DNA of 64,000 bases from Candidatus Mediterraneibacter surreyensis (lineage in GTDB: Bacteria; Bacillota; Clostridia; Lachnospirales; Lachnospiraceae). The DNA is taken from contig DWYB01000086.1 of the NCBI GenBank assembly GCA_019118885.1, positions 1-64,000 on the forward strand. Direction: 5' to 3'. The notes below the pieces were generated by a model. The model ran no database searches. It saw only the letters and a list, made by a program, of their open reading frames with translations, and was not told where the DNA came from. How positions within the stretch are numbered: the stretch's first letter is position 1; every line of letters starts with the position of its first letter. Positions 16,743 through 25,800 of this stretch are shown here, one piece after another. A program made the translations under genes and the position numbers.

Positions 16743-17831
16743 ATGAAGAAGATCATGCTTACCGGAGACCGTCCTACAGGGAAACTTCACGTCGGACATT
16801 ACGTGGGTTCCCTGAGACGGAGGGTAGAGCTTCAGAATACAGGAGATTTTGATGATATTTTCATCATGATCGCAGATGCTCAGGCGCTGACGGATAATGC
16901 GGATAATCCTGAAAAAGTGCGCCAGAATATTATTGAGGTGGCGCTGGATTACCTCGCATGCGGACTTGATCCGGAGAAATCCACTCTGCTGATCCAGTCG
17001 CAGATTCCGGAACTGTGTGAGCTTTCGTTTTACTACATGAACCTGGTGACAGTGTCCAGACTTCAGCGTAACCCTACAGTGAAGTCAGAGATTCAGATGC
17101 GCAATTTCGAGGCAAGCATCCCGGTGGGATTCTTTACCTATCCGATCAGTCAGGCGGCCGATATTACGGCGTTTAAGGCTACGATCGTACCTGTAGGCGA
17201 GGATCAGATGCCGATGCTGGAGCAGACCAAGGAGATTGTGCACAAGTTTAATTCCGTCTATGGGGAGACTCTTGTGGAGCCGAAGATCCTTCTTCCGGAC
17301 AATGAGGCGTGCATGCGCCTGCCGGGTATCGATGGCAAGGCAAAGATGAGCAAGTCTCTCGGAAACTGCATCTATCTGTCAGAAGAACCGGAAGATATCA
17401 AGAAGAAAGTGTTCAGTATGTTTACGGATCCGACCCATATCCGTATTGAGGATCCGGGCAAACTGGAAGGAAATACAGTGTTTACTTATCTGGATGCATT
17501 CTGCAGACCGGAGTATTTTCCGGAGTTTCTGCCGGAATACAATAATCTCGATGAGCTCAAAGAGCACTACAAGAGAGGCGGCCTCGGAGATATGAAGGTG
17601 AAGCGGTTCCTGAACAATGTGCTTCAGGCGGAGCTTGAGCCGATCCGCAAGCGCAGAAAAGAATGGCAGAAAGATATTCCGGCCGTATATGAGATTCTCA
17701 GAAAGGGAAGCGAGAAGGCGGAGAAAGTTGCTGCGGAGACATTGAAAGATGTGAAGGCTGCGATGAGAATCAATTACTTTGACGACGAGGAACTGATCAA
17801 AATGCAGTCGGCGAAATATACGGAAGATTGA
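16743..17831 (+). CDS. trpS: tryptophanyl-tRNA synthetase
   Basis: TrpRS charges tRNA-Trp with tryptophan in the cytosol. The class I signatures are GKLHVGHYVGSL (HIGH equivalent, residues 14-25) and AKMSKSLGN (KMSKS). The 362-residue length suits the family. The ATG at 16743 follows AGGAGGAAG. There is no T-box in the 41-nt gap upstream, so it may be expressed from the PAP2 promoter. A strong terminator follows. Confidence 0.96.
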   Translation: MKKIMLTGDRPTGKLHVGHYVGSLRRRVELQNTGDFDDIFIMIADAQALTDNADNPEKVRQNIIEVALDYLACGLDPEKSTLLIQSQIPELCELSFYYMNLVTVSRLQRNPTVKSEIQMRNFEASIPVGFFTYPISQAADITAFKATIVPVGEDQMPMLEQTKEIVHKFNSVYGETLVEPKILLPDNEACMRLPGIDGKAKMSKSLGNCIYLSEEPEDIKKKVFSMFTDPTHIRIEDPGKLEGNTVFTYLDAFCRPEYFPEFLPEYNNLDELKEHYKRGGLGDMKVKRFLNNVLQAELEPIRKRRKEWQKDIPAVYEILRKGSEKAEKVAAETLKDVKAAMRINYFDDEELIKMQSAKYTED

Positions 17832-17859
17832 TAACATTGCTGAATAAAAAGCGGAATAG

Positions 17860-17902
17860 AAAACTCTATGTGAATGGACAGCCATTTGCATAGAGTTTTT
17901 TG
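17860..17902 (+). terminator. intrinsic terminator after trpS
   Basis: 17860-17870 pairs perfectly with 17889-17899 (11 bp), with AATGG/CCATT inside the loop, followed by T-residues. Confidence 0.88.
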
Positions 17903-17911
17903 TGATATAAC

Positions 17912-17947
17912 GAAAAAAAGGACATTCCGTAATGGAATATCCTTTTA
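17912..17947 (-). terminator. intrinsic terminator after tRNA-Arg
   Basis: Read on the minus strand, an AAAGGA(T)ATTCC arm pairs with GGAATGTCCTTT and a T-run follows, immediately after the tRNA 3' end. Confidence 0.85.
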
Positions 17948-17952
17948 AAATA

Positions 17953-18026
17953 CGTGCGATAGAAGATTCGAACTCCCGACCTTCTGGTCCGTAGCCAGAC
18001 GCTCTATCCAGCTGAGCTAATCGCAC
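17953..18026 (-). tRNA. tRNA-Arg (ACG anticodon)
   Basis: The acceptor stem GTGCGAT (18026-18020) pairs with ATCGCAC (17960-17954), with G as the discriminator base at 17953. The D-arm is GCTC-AGCTGGATA-GAGC. The anticodon stem TCTGG/CCAGA encloses CTACGGA, giving anticodon ACG, probably modified to ICG. The T-arm contains TTCGAAT. CCA is not encoded. The gene is monocistronic with a terminator downstream. Confidence 0.96.
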
Positions 18027-18123
18027 ATAGTATATTTGCTGTTTCGTTCACAGCAAAAAGTATTATAGTATAGTTTTGGCTCTATGTCAATGATTTTCTT
18101 GGAAAAATATTTGAAATTTTCTA

Positions 18124-18152
18124 TTGACAGGAATAAAATACTAGTGTACTAT
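18124..18152 (+). promoter_or_regulatory. promoter of the GntR-ABC operon
   Basis: TTGACA (18124-18129) and TACTAT (18147-18152) are separated by 17 nt. A loose inverted repeat with AGTG/CACT ends overlaps the -10 box at 18143-18166 and could be the operator for autoregulation by the GntR protein. Confidence 0.7.
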
Positions 18153-18207
18153 CTAACTATAGCACTGATACACGAATGAAAGGATACAGATCAAGAGGAG
18201 GTATGTT

Positions 18208-18579
18208 ATGGAATATAACACAGGCACTCCGATCTATCTTCAGGTGATAAATGAGCTGAAGAAAAAGATGGTAAAAGGTGAACTGAAGCCGGGAGAGAAG
18301 ATGCCGTCCAGCAGAGATCTGGCGGTTGCGTACAAAGTCAATCAGAATACGGCGGCCAGGATCTATCGTGAGATGGAGATGGCGGGTTACTGTTTTACAA
18401 GACGGGGGATAGGAACTTTTGTATCGGAGGAGGAGAATATGTTTCAGGATCTGAAGAAAGAGATGGCGGATGAACTGCTTAAGAACTTTATGCATGAGAT
18501 GAGCGGTCTGGGTTATCAGAAGGATGACATTATCAGTCAGATCGCAGATTATAAGGAGGATGGAGAAAATGATGCTTGA
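18208..18579 (+). CDS. GntR-family regulator, YtrA type
   Basis: This 123-residue protein has a GntR winged helix (about 8-75: PIYLQVINELKKKMVKG to RRGIGTFV) followed by a short helical tail, as in the YtrA subfamily. YtrA proteins repress the ABC transporter operon in which they lie. Its 3' end overlaps the ATPase start by 11 nt, which supports a single operon. GAGGAGG precedes the ATG. Confidence 0.92.
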   Translation: MEYNTGTPIYLQVINELKKKMVKGELKPGEKMPSSRDLAVAYKVNQNTAARIYREMEMAGYCFTRRGIGTFVSEEENMFQDLKKEMADELLKNFMHEMSGLGYQKDDIISQIADYKEDGENDA

Positions 18580-19255
18580 GTGTAAAGAATTGACGAAATG
18601 GTTTGGATCCAGAGAGGCAGTAGCGGATCTTACGCTTAATCTGGACAAAGGAAAGATATACGGACTGCTTGGGGAGAACGGCAGCGGAAAGACCACATGG
18701 ATGAAGATGGTGGCGGGGCTTACCAAGCCGGGGCGCGGAGAGATCATCTACCAGGGGCATCCGCTGGATTATACAGATAAAGGGAAGATCGCGTATATGG
18801 CGACAGAGCCGTTTTTCTATGATTTTATGACTATAAGAGATGTGGGAGAATATTACGAAGCGTTTTTTAAAGATTTCGACCGGAAGAAGTATGAAGATCT
18901 GCTGGGGAAGATGGGGCTTTCCCAGGAACTGAAAGTGAGGAACCTGTCCAGCGGGATGAGCGCAAAGATTAAGCTGGCGGCAACACTTTCCAGGAATGCT
19001 GAACTTTATCTTCTTGATGAGCCGCTGAACGGCATCGATTATAAAGCCAGAGAAGAGATCGTTAACCTGATTCTGGAAGAAGCGGACGGGGAGAATACAT
19101 TTGTCATATCCACTCATCTGCTTGAAGAAATCGAGAGCTTTATTGAATATGCCATCTTTATCAAAGACGGTCATCTGATCGATAAAATAAATCTTGAGTC
19201 AGAGCGGATGAAGAGCGGACGTTCGCTGACAGAGCTTTATGTGGAGCTTATGTAG
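18569..19255 (+). CDS. ABC transporter ATP-binding protein
   Basis: This 228-residue ATPase has Walker A GENGSGKT, a degenerate signature LSSGMSAK and Walker B LYLLDEPLNGID. The YtrB-like exporters in GntR operons have this form. It probably pairs with the membrane protein downstream. The start at 18569 is 8 nt after AAGGAGGA. The function of such operons is often linked to wall-active peptides or membrane stress; the substrate here is unknown. Confidence 0.92.
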   Translation: MMLECKELTKWFGSREAVADLTLNLDKGKIYGLLGENGSGKTTWMKMVAGLTKPGRGEIIYQGHPLDYTDKGKIAYMATEPFFYDFMTIRDVGEYYEAFFKDFDRKKYEDLLGKMGLSQELKVRNLSSGMSAKIKLAATLSRNAELYLLDEPLNGIDYKAREEIVNLILEEADGENTFVISTHLLEEIESFIEYAIFIKDGHLIDKINLESERMKSGRSLTELYVELM

Positions 19256-19281
19256 ATATTTTTGTGAGGAGGAGAAACAAC

Positions 19282-20037
19282 ATGGGTAAACTGATCAAAT
19301 ATGAACTGAAAAAACAGAGGACATCAAGAATGGTTATATTTATTGCGCTTGCAATCGCGCTTGCCGGATTCTGGGCAGGTCTTCTGTTTAAGAACGAATC
19401 GCTGATGGCGGTGTGTATGGCGGTGATGATTGCAGGAGCATTTCTGGTACTTTTTTATACAGGCATTGAGAGTATACTTGTGCTGAACCGGGATCTCCGG
19501 ACGAAACAGAGCTATATGCTCTGGATGCTGCCAAAGTCTGTATGGCAGATACTGGGGGCAAAATTTATATCGGCAATCCTGCAGATGCTGATCGTCTTCG
19601 GCATTTCCGGCGTTGCAGTAGGAATCAGCAGTACGGTTGCAGTGCTTAAGATCGGAGGTCTTGCAGATCTTGTCAGGATGGCGCAGCAGCTATCCGGTCT
19701 GTTTGTAAAAGGAGGTCTGCACTGGACGGATCTGGTATATCTTGCATTTGTTATTTTCCTGAGCTGGACACTGGTGATCATGACGGGATTCCTGTCGGTT
19801 ATCCTGGCCAGAACGCTTTTGCTCAGGTCGAGATTTGCCGGAGGCCTTGCAGTAATCTTCTTCTTTGTCATTAACTTTGTTATAGAGAGAGTATATGATC
19901 TTATCTACCGGATTCCGGCGCTTGCGGCGCTGCCTGCACTGGAATGGAATATATGGGATACGCTGTTCTATGTGCTTATCTGTCTGGTTCTGTTTGGCGC
20001 GTCAGGAGTACTTGCGGACAGAAAACTGAGTGTGTGA
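19282..20037 (+). CDS. ABC transporter membrane subunit
   Basis: This 251-residue protein has about six hydrophobic segments (near residues 20-40, 50-70, 95-125, 155-185, 195-215 and 225-245) and no large soluble domain. It fits an ABC-2-type membrane subunit for the ATPase encoded just upstream. GAGGAGGAG precedes the ATG at 19282. No catalytic motif is visible, and the assignment rests on topology and operon position. Confidence 0.82.
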   Translation: MGKLIKYELKKQRTSRMVIFIALAIALAGFWAGLLFKNESLMAVCMAVMIAGAFLVLFYTGIESILVLNRDLRTKQSYMLWMLPKSVWQILGAKFISAILQMLIVFGISGVAVGISSTVAVLKIGGLADLVRMAQQLSGLFVKGGLHWTDLVYLAFVIFLSWTLVIMTGFLSVILARTLLLRSRFAGGLAVIFFFVINFVIERVYDLIYRIPALAALPALEWNIWDTLFYVLICLVLFGASGVLADRKLSV

Positions 20038-20078
20038 TGAAGTGGCGGGAAGATGGGCGGCACGGAAGAGGAAAGTCT

Positions 20079-20108
20079 GCGTGCTCCGAACTAGCCGCGG
20101 AGCACACG
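20079..20108. terminator. possible bidirectional hairpin between convergent genes
   Basis: GTGCTCCG (20081-20088) pairs with CGGAGCAC (20098-20105) between the ABC membrane subunit and the pseudouridine synthase, including the latter's last codons. There is no T-run, so termination is uncertain. Confidence 0.4.
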
Positions 20109-20981
20109 TCTCATATCTTCCGGCAGTGGAGCTGTGAAGTCCATCTGCTCTCCGGTAATTGGATGAGAAAAGGACAGCCGGTATGAGTGCAGCGCCTGCC
20201 GGCTGATAAATTCCATATCGGGATTGTAAAGATAATCTCCGATGAGGGGATGCCCGATATGTTTCATATGAACACGGATCTGATGGGTACGGCCCGTCTC
20301 CAGGGTAAGGGAGACCAGGCTGTGCCCGTTTTTTTCTTCTATGACATGGTAGTGAGTGACTGCATGCTCCCCTTTTTCAAAATCAATTTTCCGCTCGATC
20401 AGGGAACTTTCTGCCCTGCCGATGGGAGCGTCGACCGTTTCCTCTTCCGGAATGAGTTCTCCGCGGACAATAGCAAGATATTCACGCGTAATCTCATGGC
20501 GGACACCCATATTGGAGAGTATGGCGGAGCTTACCATGTGCTTTGCGATCACTGTCAGACCCGAAGTATCCCGGTCCAGCCGGTTCGTACAGCGGAAGAT
20601 AAAAGGTTTGCCCTGCTCCTGATAGTAGTACATAAGAGCGTTGGCGAGAGAGTTCTCATAGTTGTTGAGCGATGGATGAACGGGCATGCCGGCGGGTTTG
20701 TTTACCACAATGATGTCTTCATCTTCAGAGATGATATCAAGAGGAAGATTTACCGGAGGAATGTTCGGGGAAGACTCGGTTTCCTTTATATGTACAGTAA
20801 GGATATCGCCGCTTTTCAGGGGCGTGCGCATATATGACCAGACCCCGTTTATAAGAATGCTTTCCGGCATTTTCTTAAGCTGTGTCAGGTTCTGATATGA
20901 GTAGCCCCGGCGGCGCAGATACTGTTCGATGCGCAGGCCGGTGGAAGTATTATCTATATGATAGGTGATTATCCGTTCCAT
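20091..20981 (-). CDS. RluA/RluD-family pseudouridine synthase
   Basis: This 296-residue enzyme isomerises uridine to pseudouridine in rRNA or tRNA. It has a short S4-like N-terminal region and the RluA catalytic domain with the signature TNRLDRDTSGL, where the Asp of RLD is the nucleophile. Other conserved blocks are VVNKPAGMPVHPS and GRTHQIRVHMKHIGHPLIGD. The exact target site cannot be assigned. It is divergently arranged with the amylase. Confidence 0.93.
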   Translation of the reverse strand: MERIITYHIDNTSTGLRIEQYLRRRGYSYQNLTQLKKMPESILINGVWSYMRTPLKSGDILTVHIKETESSPNIPPVNLPLDIISEDEDIIVVNKPAGMPVHPSLNNYENSLANALMYYYQEQGKPFIFRCTNRLDRDTSGLTVIAKHMVSSAILSNMGVRHEITREYLAIVRGELIPEEETVDAPIGRAESSLIERKIDFEKGEHAVTHYHVIEEKNGHSLVSLTLETGRTHQIRVHMKHIGHPLIGDYLYNPDMEFISRQALHSYRLSFSHPITGEQMDFTAPLPEDMRRVLRG

Positions 20982-21105
20982 AAGTTTCTCCTGTCTGGTA
21001 AATAAAGTGCGGCGCGTTTTGCACCGGGAAACACTAACGATATTTTGCCGGGGTTTACGGAGGATGTCAAGAGAAGTGTGATATATCAGAAGATTCTGTA
21101 AATTT

Positions 21106-21159
21106 TATCATATTTTCAAGATTTGTTGCATAGTTCTTTTCCGGCGAAAATGCTATCCT
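21106..21159 (+). promoter_or_regulatory. amylase promoter with the shared upstream element
   Basis: The element begins TATCATATTTTCAAGATTT at 21106 and lies 48 nt upstream of a -10 box TATCCT (21154-21159), itself preceded by TG. The expected -35 position (21131-21136) reads TAGTTC, a poor match, which suggests activator dependence. The same element and spacing occur at five other promoters in this window. Confidence 0.6.
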
Positions 21160-21208
21160 TTCAAAAGCATACTGGACAAGTATGAGAACATGAAACGGAG
21201 GCGAAGAA

Positions 21209-24200
21209 ATGAGAAGAAGAAGTGTAAGGCTTGGAGCTTATGCCCTGGCGCTGACACTGGCAGCAGGCGTGATATCTGCAACCGGACCGGAGATGCCGGA
21301 AGTCAGAGCAGCAGAAAACGGCAGCGTGTCTGATCTGCTTCAGGTCAGAACCGGAGACGGCAGCAGCGCTGATCTGAAGCTCTATGCCGGAGGACTGTAC
21401 GAGGGAGCGATCGAGCTTGGGGCAGGAGACCACACGCTCAGCCTGTACAGAAACGGGGAAGAAAGTGGCGTTACAGATGAGATCAGCGTATCAGAGAGCG
21501 GTAAGGTGTACGTCCGCTATGAGGACGGACAGCTGACGAACTCTGTGGATAATGCCGATCAGTATCATACGGCGGCATTGACCGGAAATTTCTGGGGGCT
21601 GGAGTTCACAGATGAAGAGGGAAACGGATATTCTATCGCAAGCTGGGACCCGTCTGACGCGAACGCGGAGCTTGACTATGTGGGCGGCGGTCTTTATACC
21701 AGAACGTTTGAGTTCAAAGAACTGGAAGAAGATGTGACGATCGCAGACGGCGGTTACAAGGTGGCGTTTGACGACGGATGGGATTATTCACTGGGAAACG
21801 GCAGTGATAACATTGCGCTTACAGTTCCCGCGGGATCGGATCATCTGACTGTATTTGTGGACGAGCGGAACGGACAGGTATATGACTCCGTGCGCACGGC
21901 TCCTCTGGATATCTATCAGAACAGTGGAAACGTGACGTCGCCTGCATTTGAGACGACGGTATCCCTGATTGGAACCGTACGCCAGAATGATGCAGACAAC
22001 TGGACGGCGGGAGCACAGGGGTATGAGTTCACACAGATATCCGATAAGCTCTATCTCTATCAGGAGACGTTCAATGCGGGATCCTACGAGTATAAAGCGG
22101 TATTCAACTATGCCAACTGGTATGAGTCATTCGGCGGCGGAAATAAAGCGCTGAATGTAACATCGGACGGAACAAATGTCGTATTTCTTTACGATGTCGA
22201 GTCAGACAGGTTATACGATTCGGTCAACGACTATAATATCGTGGCACAGACACTTGGATTCGCGGCAGTACCTGTGGAAGCAGAAGTCAGGGATAACGCG
22301 AACGGTACGACGACTTTCGTGATGACGGCAGGGGAAGAGGATGAAGTAAAACTGTTCTACGCAGAGAAAAATTCACCGGCTGACTTTAAAGAAGCGGCTA
22401 TGACAAAGGGAACAGATTCGAATGGCAATTTCAACGGTTCCTATGAGTCGGCGGAACTTTCCCTTGGCGACGGCGCCCTGGATTATATTTATTACTACAT
22501 GATCAATGGAGTTCGGACTTTGGATCCGTCCAGACCGGAGGTTGAGGTAAACGGCGAGACATACTCAAACTATACAAGGGAAGCAAGCGAAGGACGTCTT
22601 GTGTGTGTGCCGGGAACATTTCCGGGGCCGAGCTGGGATGCGGCTTCCAATGTGATGACATATGAGGGCGGCGGACTGTATTCCTATACATTCAAAGATG
22701 TTCCGGCGGCAAACTATGAGTTCAAGATCGCCATGGGATCATGGACAGAGAACTACGGCGTCGGCGGTATCCAGGATGGTTCCAACTATGGCATCTCTGT
22801 GACGGAAAAAAGAGACGTAACAGTATACTATAGTGATATCAGCCACCTGGCCGTGACAGATATTGACTATGTGTTTGCTGACATCTCCCTGGAAGGAACA
22901 GGAATTCCGGAGGGAACGATGCTGACGGATCCGGGCCTGACGGGAATCTACAGCGCATCCCTTGCACTTAAGGCGGGAACATACGGCGACCTGAAACACA
23001 CATATAATGAGGAAGAATTTGAAATCAATGAATTTACACTGGCAGAAGATAAGACAGTCACATTCTACTTCGATCCGGTAACGGGAATCTACTATAATAA
23101 TTCTTCCGATGAACAGCTTGATGAAGAGAAGATTTACTTTGACAGCAAGGATGAGACATACAAGAGTATCTACGGCGCGGTTCCTACAGGTACGGAAGTG
23201 ACATTCTCACTGGATACGGGAGATGACGCACAGCAGGTGAAACTGGTGCTCAAAGGAAAAGAGCAGCAGATCCTTGATATGGAGAAAACAGACGGAAGCG
23301 AAAACGCAGCGGCGAGATGGACTGTAACGACCAGCTTCAGCCAGTACGGCGAATATGAGTATTACTTCGTAGTCGGCGGAGAGTCCAGCGTGAAGATCTA
23401 CTGCGACGACGACGGATACTACGGAACCGGAACTACGGCGGATCTGACTCAGGTAAAACCGTATGAGATGAATGTATACAAAGAAGGATTTGAGACTCCG
23501 GACTGGATGAAGGACGCAGTGATCTATCAGATCTTCCCGGACCGGTTCTTCAACGGCGACACTACAAATGATACGGCACAGACGACATCGCGCGGAGCTA
23601 CCGATTATGAAAAGATGGATGACTGGTATATCTGGCCGGAGAACCCGGAACAGGAAGAATTAAATGCTGATGCTTATCCGGAAAACGCATACAGAGGCGA
23701 TGGAGAGTGGAGCAACGAGATCTACGGCGGCGATCTGGAGGGTATCACGGATAGGATTGATTATCTGAAAGCCCTGGGCGTCAATGTGATCTATCTGAAT
23801 CCGGTATTCCATTCTATCTCAAGCCACAGATATGACGCTACGGATTATACAGAGATCGATCCGATCCTGGGTGATCTGGGCGACTTCACGGAGCTTGTGG
23901 AGGCTGCGCAGGCAAATGACATGCATATCGTTCTGGACGGTGTGTTCAACCATGTGGCGGATGATTCCGTATACTTTGACCGTTACTACAAGTTCGTAGG
24001 ACAGGATGGAAAAGTGGGGGCATATCCGTACTGGGCGTATGTGTTTGATTATCTTGCAGAAAATGAAAACGCCACAGAAGATGAGGCGGAGACTGAGGCA
24101 AGGAAATATTTCGAAGCCAAAGGGGTTACAGATTTTACATACACAGAGTGGTTTGATTTCACAGGAGACTATCTGACAGATGATGCGGGAGAAATCGTAC

Positions 24201-25684
24201 AGGATACGATCGGTGACCGTGCAGGACAGAATGTATATGCATATGACTGCTGGTGGGGATACGACTCCATGCCGGTCATCATTGCAACAGACGGTTCCGA
24301 ATACCAGACTCCGGGCTGGGCGGAAGAGATCATCGACGGAGACGACAGCGTGGCAAAATACTGGCTCAGCCAGGGCTCTGACGGATGGAGACTGGATGTT
24401 GCCAACGAGGTATCTGACGAGACATGGCAGAAGTTCCGCGAGTCCGTAAAATCTCTTTCCAGCGACAATGTGATCATCGGCGAAATCTGGGATGACGCAT
24501 CTGAATATCTGCTGGGCGACATGTATGATTCCGTTATGAACTATGTGTTCCGCGACGCGGTGCTTGCATACGCAAAAGGCGGCGATGCACAGAACAGTGT
24601 AAACGAACTGGAGAAGTTAAGAGAGAGATATCCAAGGGAAGCATTCTATGCGATGATGAACCTTGTGGGATCTCATGATACGGCAAGACTTCTCTCCGCG
24701 CTGGACGGCATCGAGGACGACAGAAACCAGAAAGAGCCGGAGAATGCTTTCCCGACCTATGAATCCACATCAGATCTGGCAAAGGAAAGACAGTATCTGG
24801 TGGCGTTTATCCAGATGACATATCCGGGCGCTCCGACAATCTACTATGGCGATGAGATCGGAATGGTGGGAGCTGACGACCCGGATGACAGACGCGCCAT
24901 GGAATGGGGCAAAGGAAATAAGGAACTGGTAGAGTGGTATGCTTCACTGGCAGCAGTGCGCAGCGCTTATCCGGCGCTCAGGACCGGAGAGATCGAGCCG
25001 GTAGATGCAGAAGCATCCGCAAATATTATGGCATATGTAAGAAGCGATGAGGATGCGACCCTCTATGTTGCGGCAAACAACAGCACAGAGAGCGCTCAGC
25101 CTGTTACATTCCAGGCGGAGGCAGGAACACAGTACACAGACCTGATCAGCGGCGAGACTTATACGGCGGACGAGAACGGCGCCCTGACAGTAGACGTGCC
25201 GGCGCTCTCAGGCGTGATACTGACAGATGATGTAAGAGATATGGAGATTGACAGCGAAGCGCTGGCTCCGGCATACGATGAATCCTACATCTATGACGGC
25301 AGCAGCTCGGAGCCTGGAACAGAAGAACCGGGAACGGATGAGCCTGGAACAGAGGAACCTGGAACAGAAGAGCCTGGAACAGAAGAACCTGGAACAGAGG
25401 AACCAGGAACAGATGAGCCGGGAGCAGATAAGCCGGGAGCAGATGAGCCCGACGCAGAAAATCCGGGATCCGGAGATGACGGGAACGTCAAAGACAATGG
25501 CAACACCGGAGATAACGGCAGCAGCGGAAGCAATGGAAACAACAGCACCGGAAGTAAAGACGCAGACGAAGTGAAAGCAGTGCAGACCGGAGACGAGACA
25601 AACTTCCTGCTTCCGGGAGCGCTGCTGATCCTGTCAGGAGCTGCAGCAGCAGGCGCGGTTGTAATGAAAAAGAAAAGAGGCTGA
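21209..25684 (+). CDS. cell-wall-anchored GH13 alpha-amylase/pullulanase-type enzyme
   Basis: This 1491-residue extracellular enzyme probably degrades starch or maltodextrin. It has a signal peptide (about 1-35) and about four repeated beta-sandwich modules of the X25/starch-binding type (about 110-640, each with a GGLY-F or YEYKxAF motif). A further N-terminal GH13-associated module follows, then the catalytic domain from about 770. Catalytic regions are LDGVFNHV (Asp910), WRLDVANEV (nucleophile Asp1063), IGEIWDDA (acid/base Glu1092) and VGSHDT (Asp1157). A Pro/Glu repeat then leads to a sorting signal VQTGD (1458-1462), hydrophobic helix and KKKRG tail. VQTGD is an atypical LPXTG-like motif. 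The maltodextrin importer follows. Exact bond specificity is uncertain. Confidence 0.92.
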   Translation: MRRRSVRLGAYALALTLAAGVISATGPEMPEVRAAENGSVSDLLQVRTGDGSSADLKLYAGGLYEGAIELGAGDHTLSLYRNGEESGVTDEISVSESGKVYVRYEDGQLTNSVDNADQYHTAALTGNFWGLEFTDEEGNGYSIASWDPSDANAELDYVGGGLYTRTFEFKELEEDVTIADGGYKVAFDDGWDYSLGNGSDNIALTVPAGSDHLTVFVDERNGQVYDSVRTAPLDIYQNSGNVTSPAFETTVSLIGTVRQNDADNWTAGAQGYEFTQISDKLYLYQETFNAGSYEYKAVFNYANWYESFGGGNKALNVTSDGTNVVFLYDVESDRLYDSVNDYNIVAQTLGFAAVPVEAEVRDNANGTTTFVMTAGEEDEVKLFYAEKNSPADFKEAAMTKGTDSNGNFNGSYESAELSLGDGALDYIYYYMINGVRTLDPSRPEVEVNGETYSNYTREASEGRLVCVPGTFPGPSWDAASNVMTYEGGGLYSYTFKDVPAANYEFKIAMGSWTENYGVGGIQDGSNYGISVTEKRDVTVYYSDISHLAVTDIDYVFADISLEGTGIPEGTMLTDPGLTGIYSASLALKAGTYGDLKHTYNEEEFEINEFTLAEDKTVTFYFDPVTGIYYNNSSDEQLDEEKIYFDSKDETYKSIYGAVPTGTEVTFSLDTGDDAQQVKLVLKGKEQQILDMEKTDGSENAAARWTVTTSFSQYGEYEYYFVVGGESSVKIYCDDDGYYGTGTTADLTQVKPYEMNVYKEGFETPDWMKDAVIYQIFPDRFFNGDTTNDTAQTTSRGATDYEKMDDWYIWPENPEQEELNADAYPENAYRGDGEWSNEIYGGDLEGITDRIDYLKALGVNVIYLNPVFHSISSHRYDATDYTEIDPILGDLGDFTELVEAAQANDMHIVLDGVFNHVADDSVYFDRYYKFVGQDGKVGAYPYWAYVFDYLAENENATEDEAETEARKYFEAKGVTDFTYTEWFDFTGDYLTDDAGEIVQDTIGDRAGQNVYAYDCWWGYDSMPVIIATDGSEYQTPGWAEEIIDGDDSVAKYWLSQGSDGWRLDVANEVSDETWQKFRESVKSLSSDNVIIGEIWDDASEYLLGDMYDSVMNYVFRDAVLAYAKGGDAQNSVNELEKLRERYPREAFYAMMNLVGSHDTARLLSALDGIEDDRNQKEPENAFPTYESTSDLAKERQYLVAFIQMTYPGAPTIYYGDEIGMVGADDPDDRRAMEWGKGNKELVEWYASLAAVRSAYPALRTGEIEPVDAEASANIMAYVRSDEDATLYVAANNSTESAQPVTFQAEAGTQYTDLISGETYTADENGALTVDVPALSGVILTDDVRDMEIDSEALAPAYDESYIYDGSSSEPGTEEPGTDEPGTEEPGTEEPGTEEPGTEEPGTDEPGADKPGADEPDAENPGSGDDGNVKDNGNTGDNGSSGSNGNNSTGSKDADEVKAVQTGDETNFLLPGALLILSGAAAAGAVVMKKKRG
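25310..25459 (+). repeat. 15-bp tandem repeat encoding EPGT(E/D) units
   Basis: Ten in-frame copies of a 15-bp unit encode EPGTE/EPGTD and diverged forms near the end. The segment acts as an extended wall-spanning stalk between the amylase domain and the anchor. The copies are nearly identical in DNA, so copy number may vary without breaking the frame. Confidence 0.9.
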
Positions 25685-25700
25685 TGAAATCTTAGAAAAA

Positions 25701-25754
25701 TGACATGTTTTAGAGATTTGTTTTATATACCATTTTGCTTTCACGCTTTAAAAT
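25701..25754 (+). promoter_or_regulatory. maltodextrin operon promoter with the shared upstream element
   Basis: The element TGACATGTTTTAGAGATTT begins at 25701, exactly 48 nt before TAAAAT (25749-25754). The -35 position reads TATACC, a poor match. The binding-protein ATG is 47 nt downstream. Confidence 0.6.
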
Positions 25755-25800
25755 AGCATCATAGAAAATAAATGAAGTTCATGTGAGGAGGAAATGTAAA

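Noticed and set aside
17379..18026. Minus-strand protein-coding frame across the trpS 3' end and tRNA
   Set aside because: It lies antisense to trpS and its first codons are the tRNA-Arg gene itself.
25310..25459. CRISPR-like repeats
   Set aside because: The 15-bp units are contiguous, have no spacers and encode an EPGT stalk in frame with the amylase.
25291..25548. Leu/Pro/Ser repeat protein on the minus strand
   Set aside because: It is the reverse reading of the EPGT repeat.
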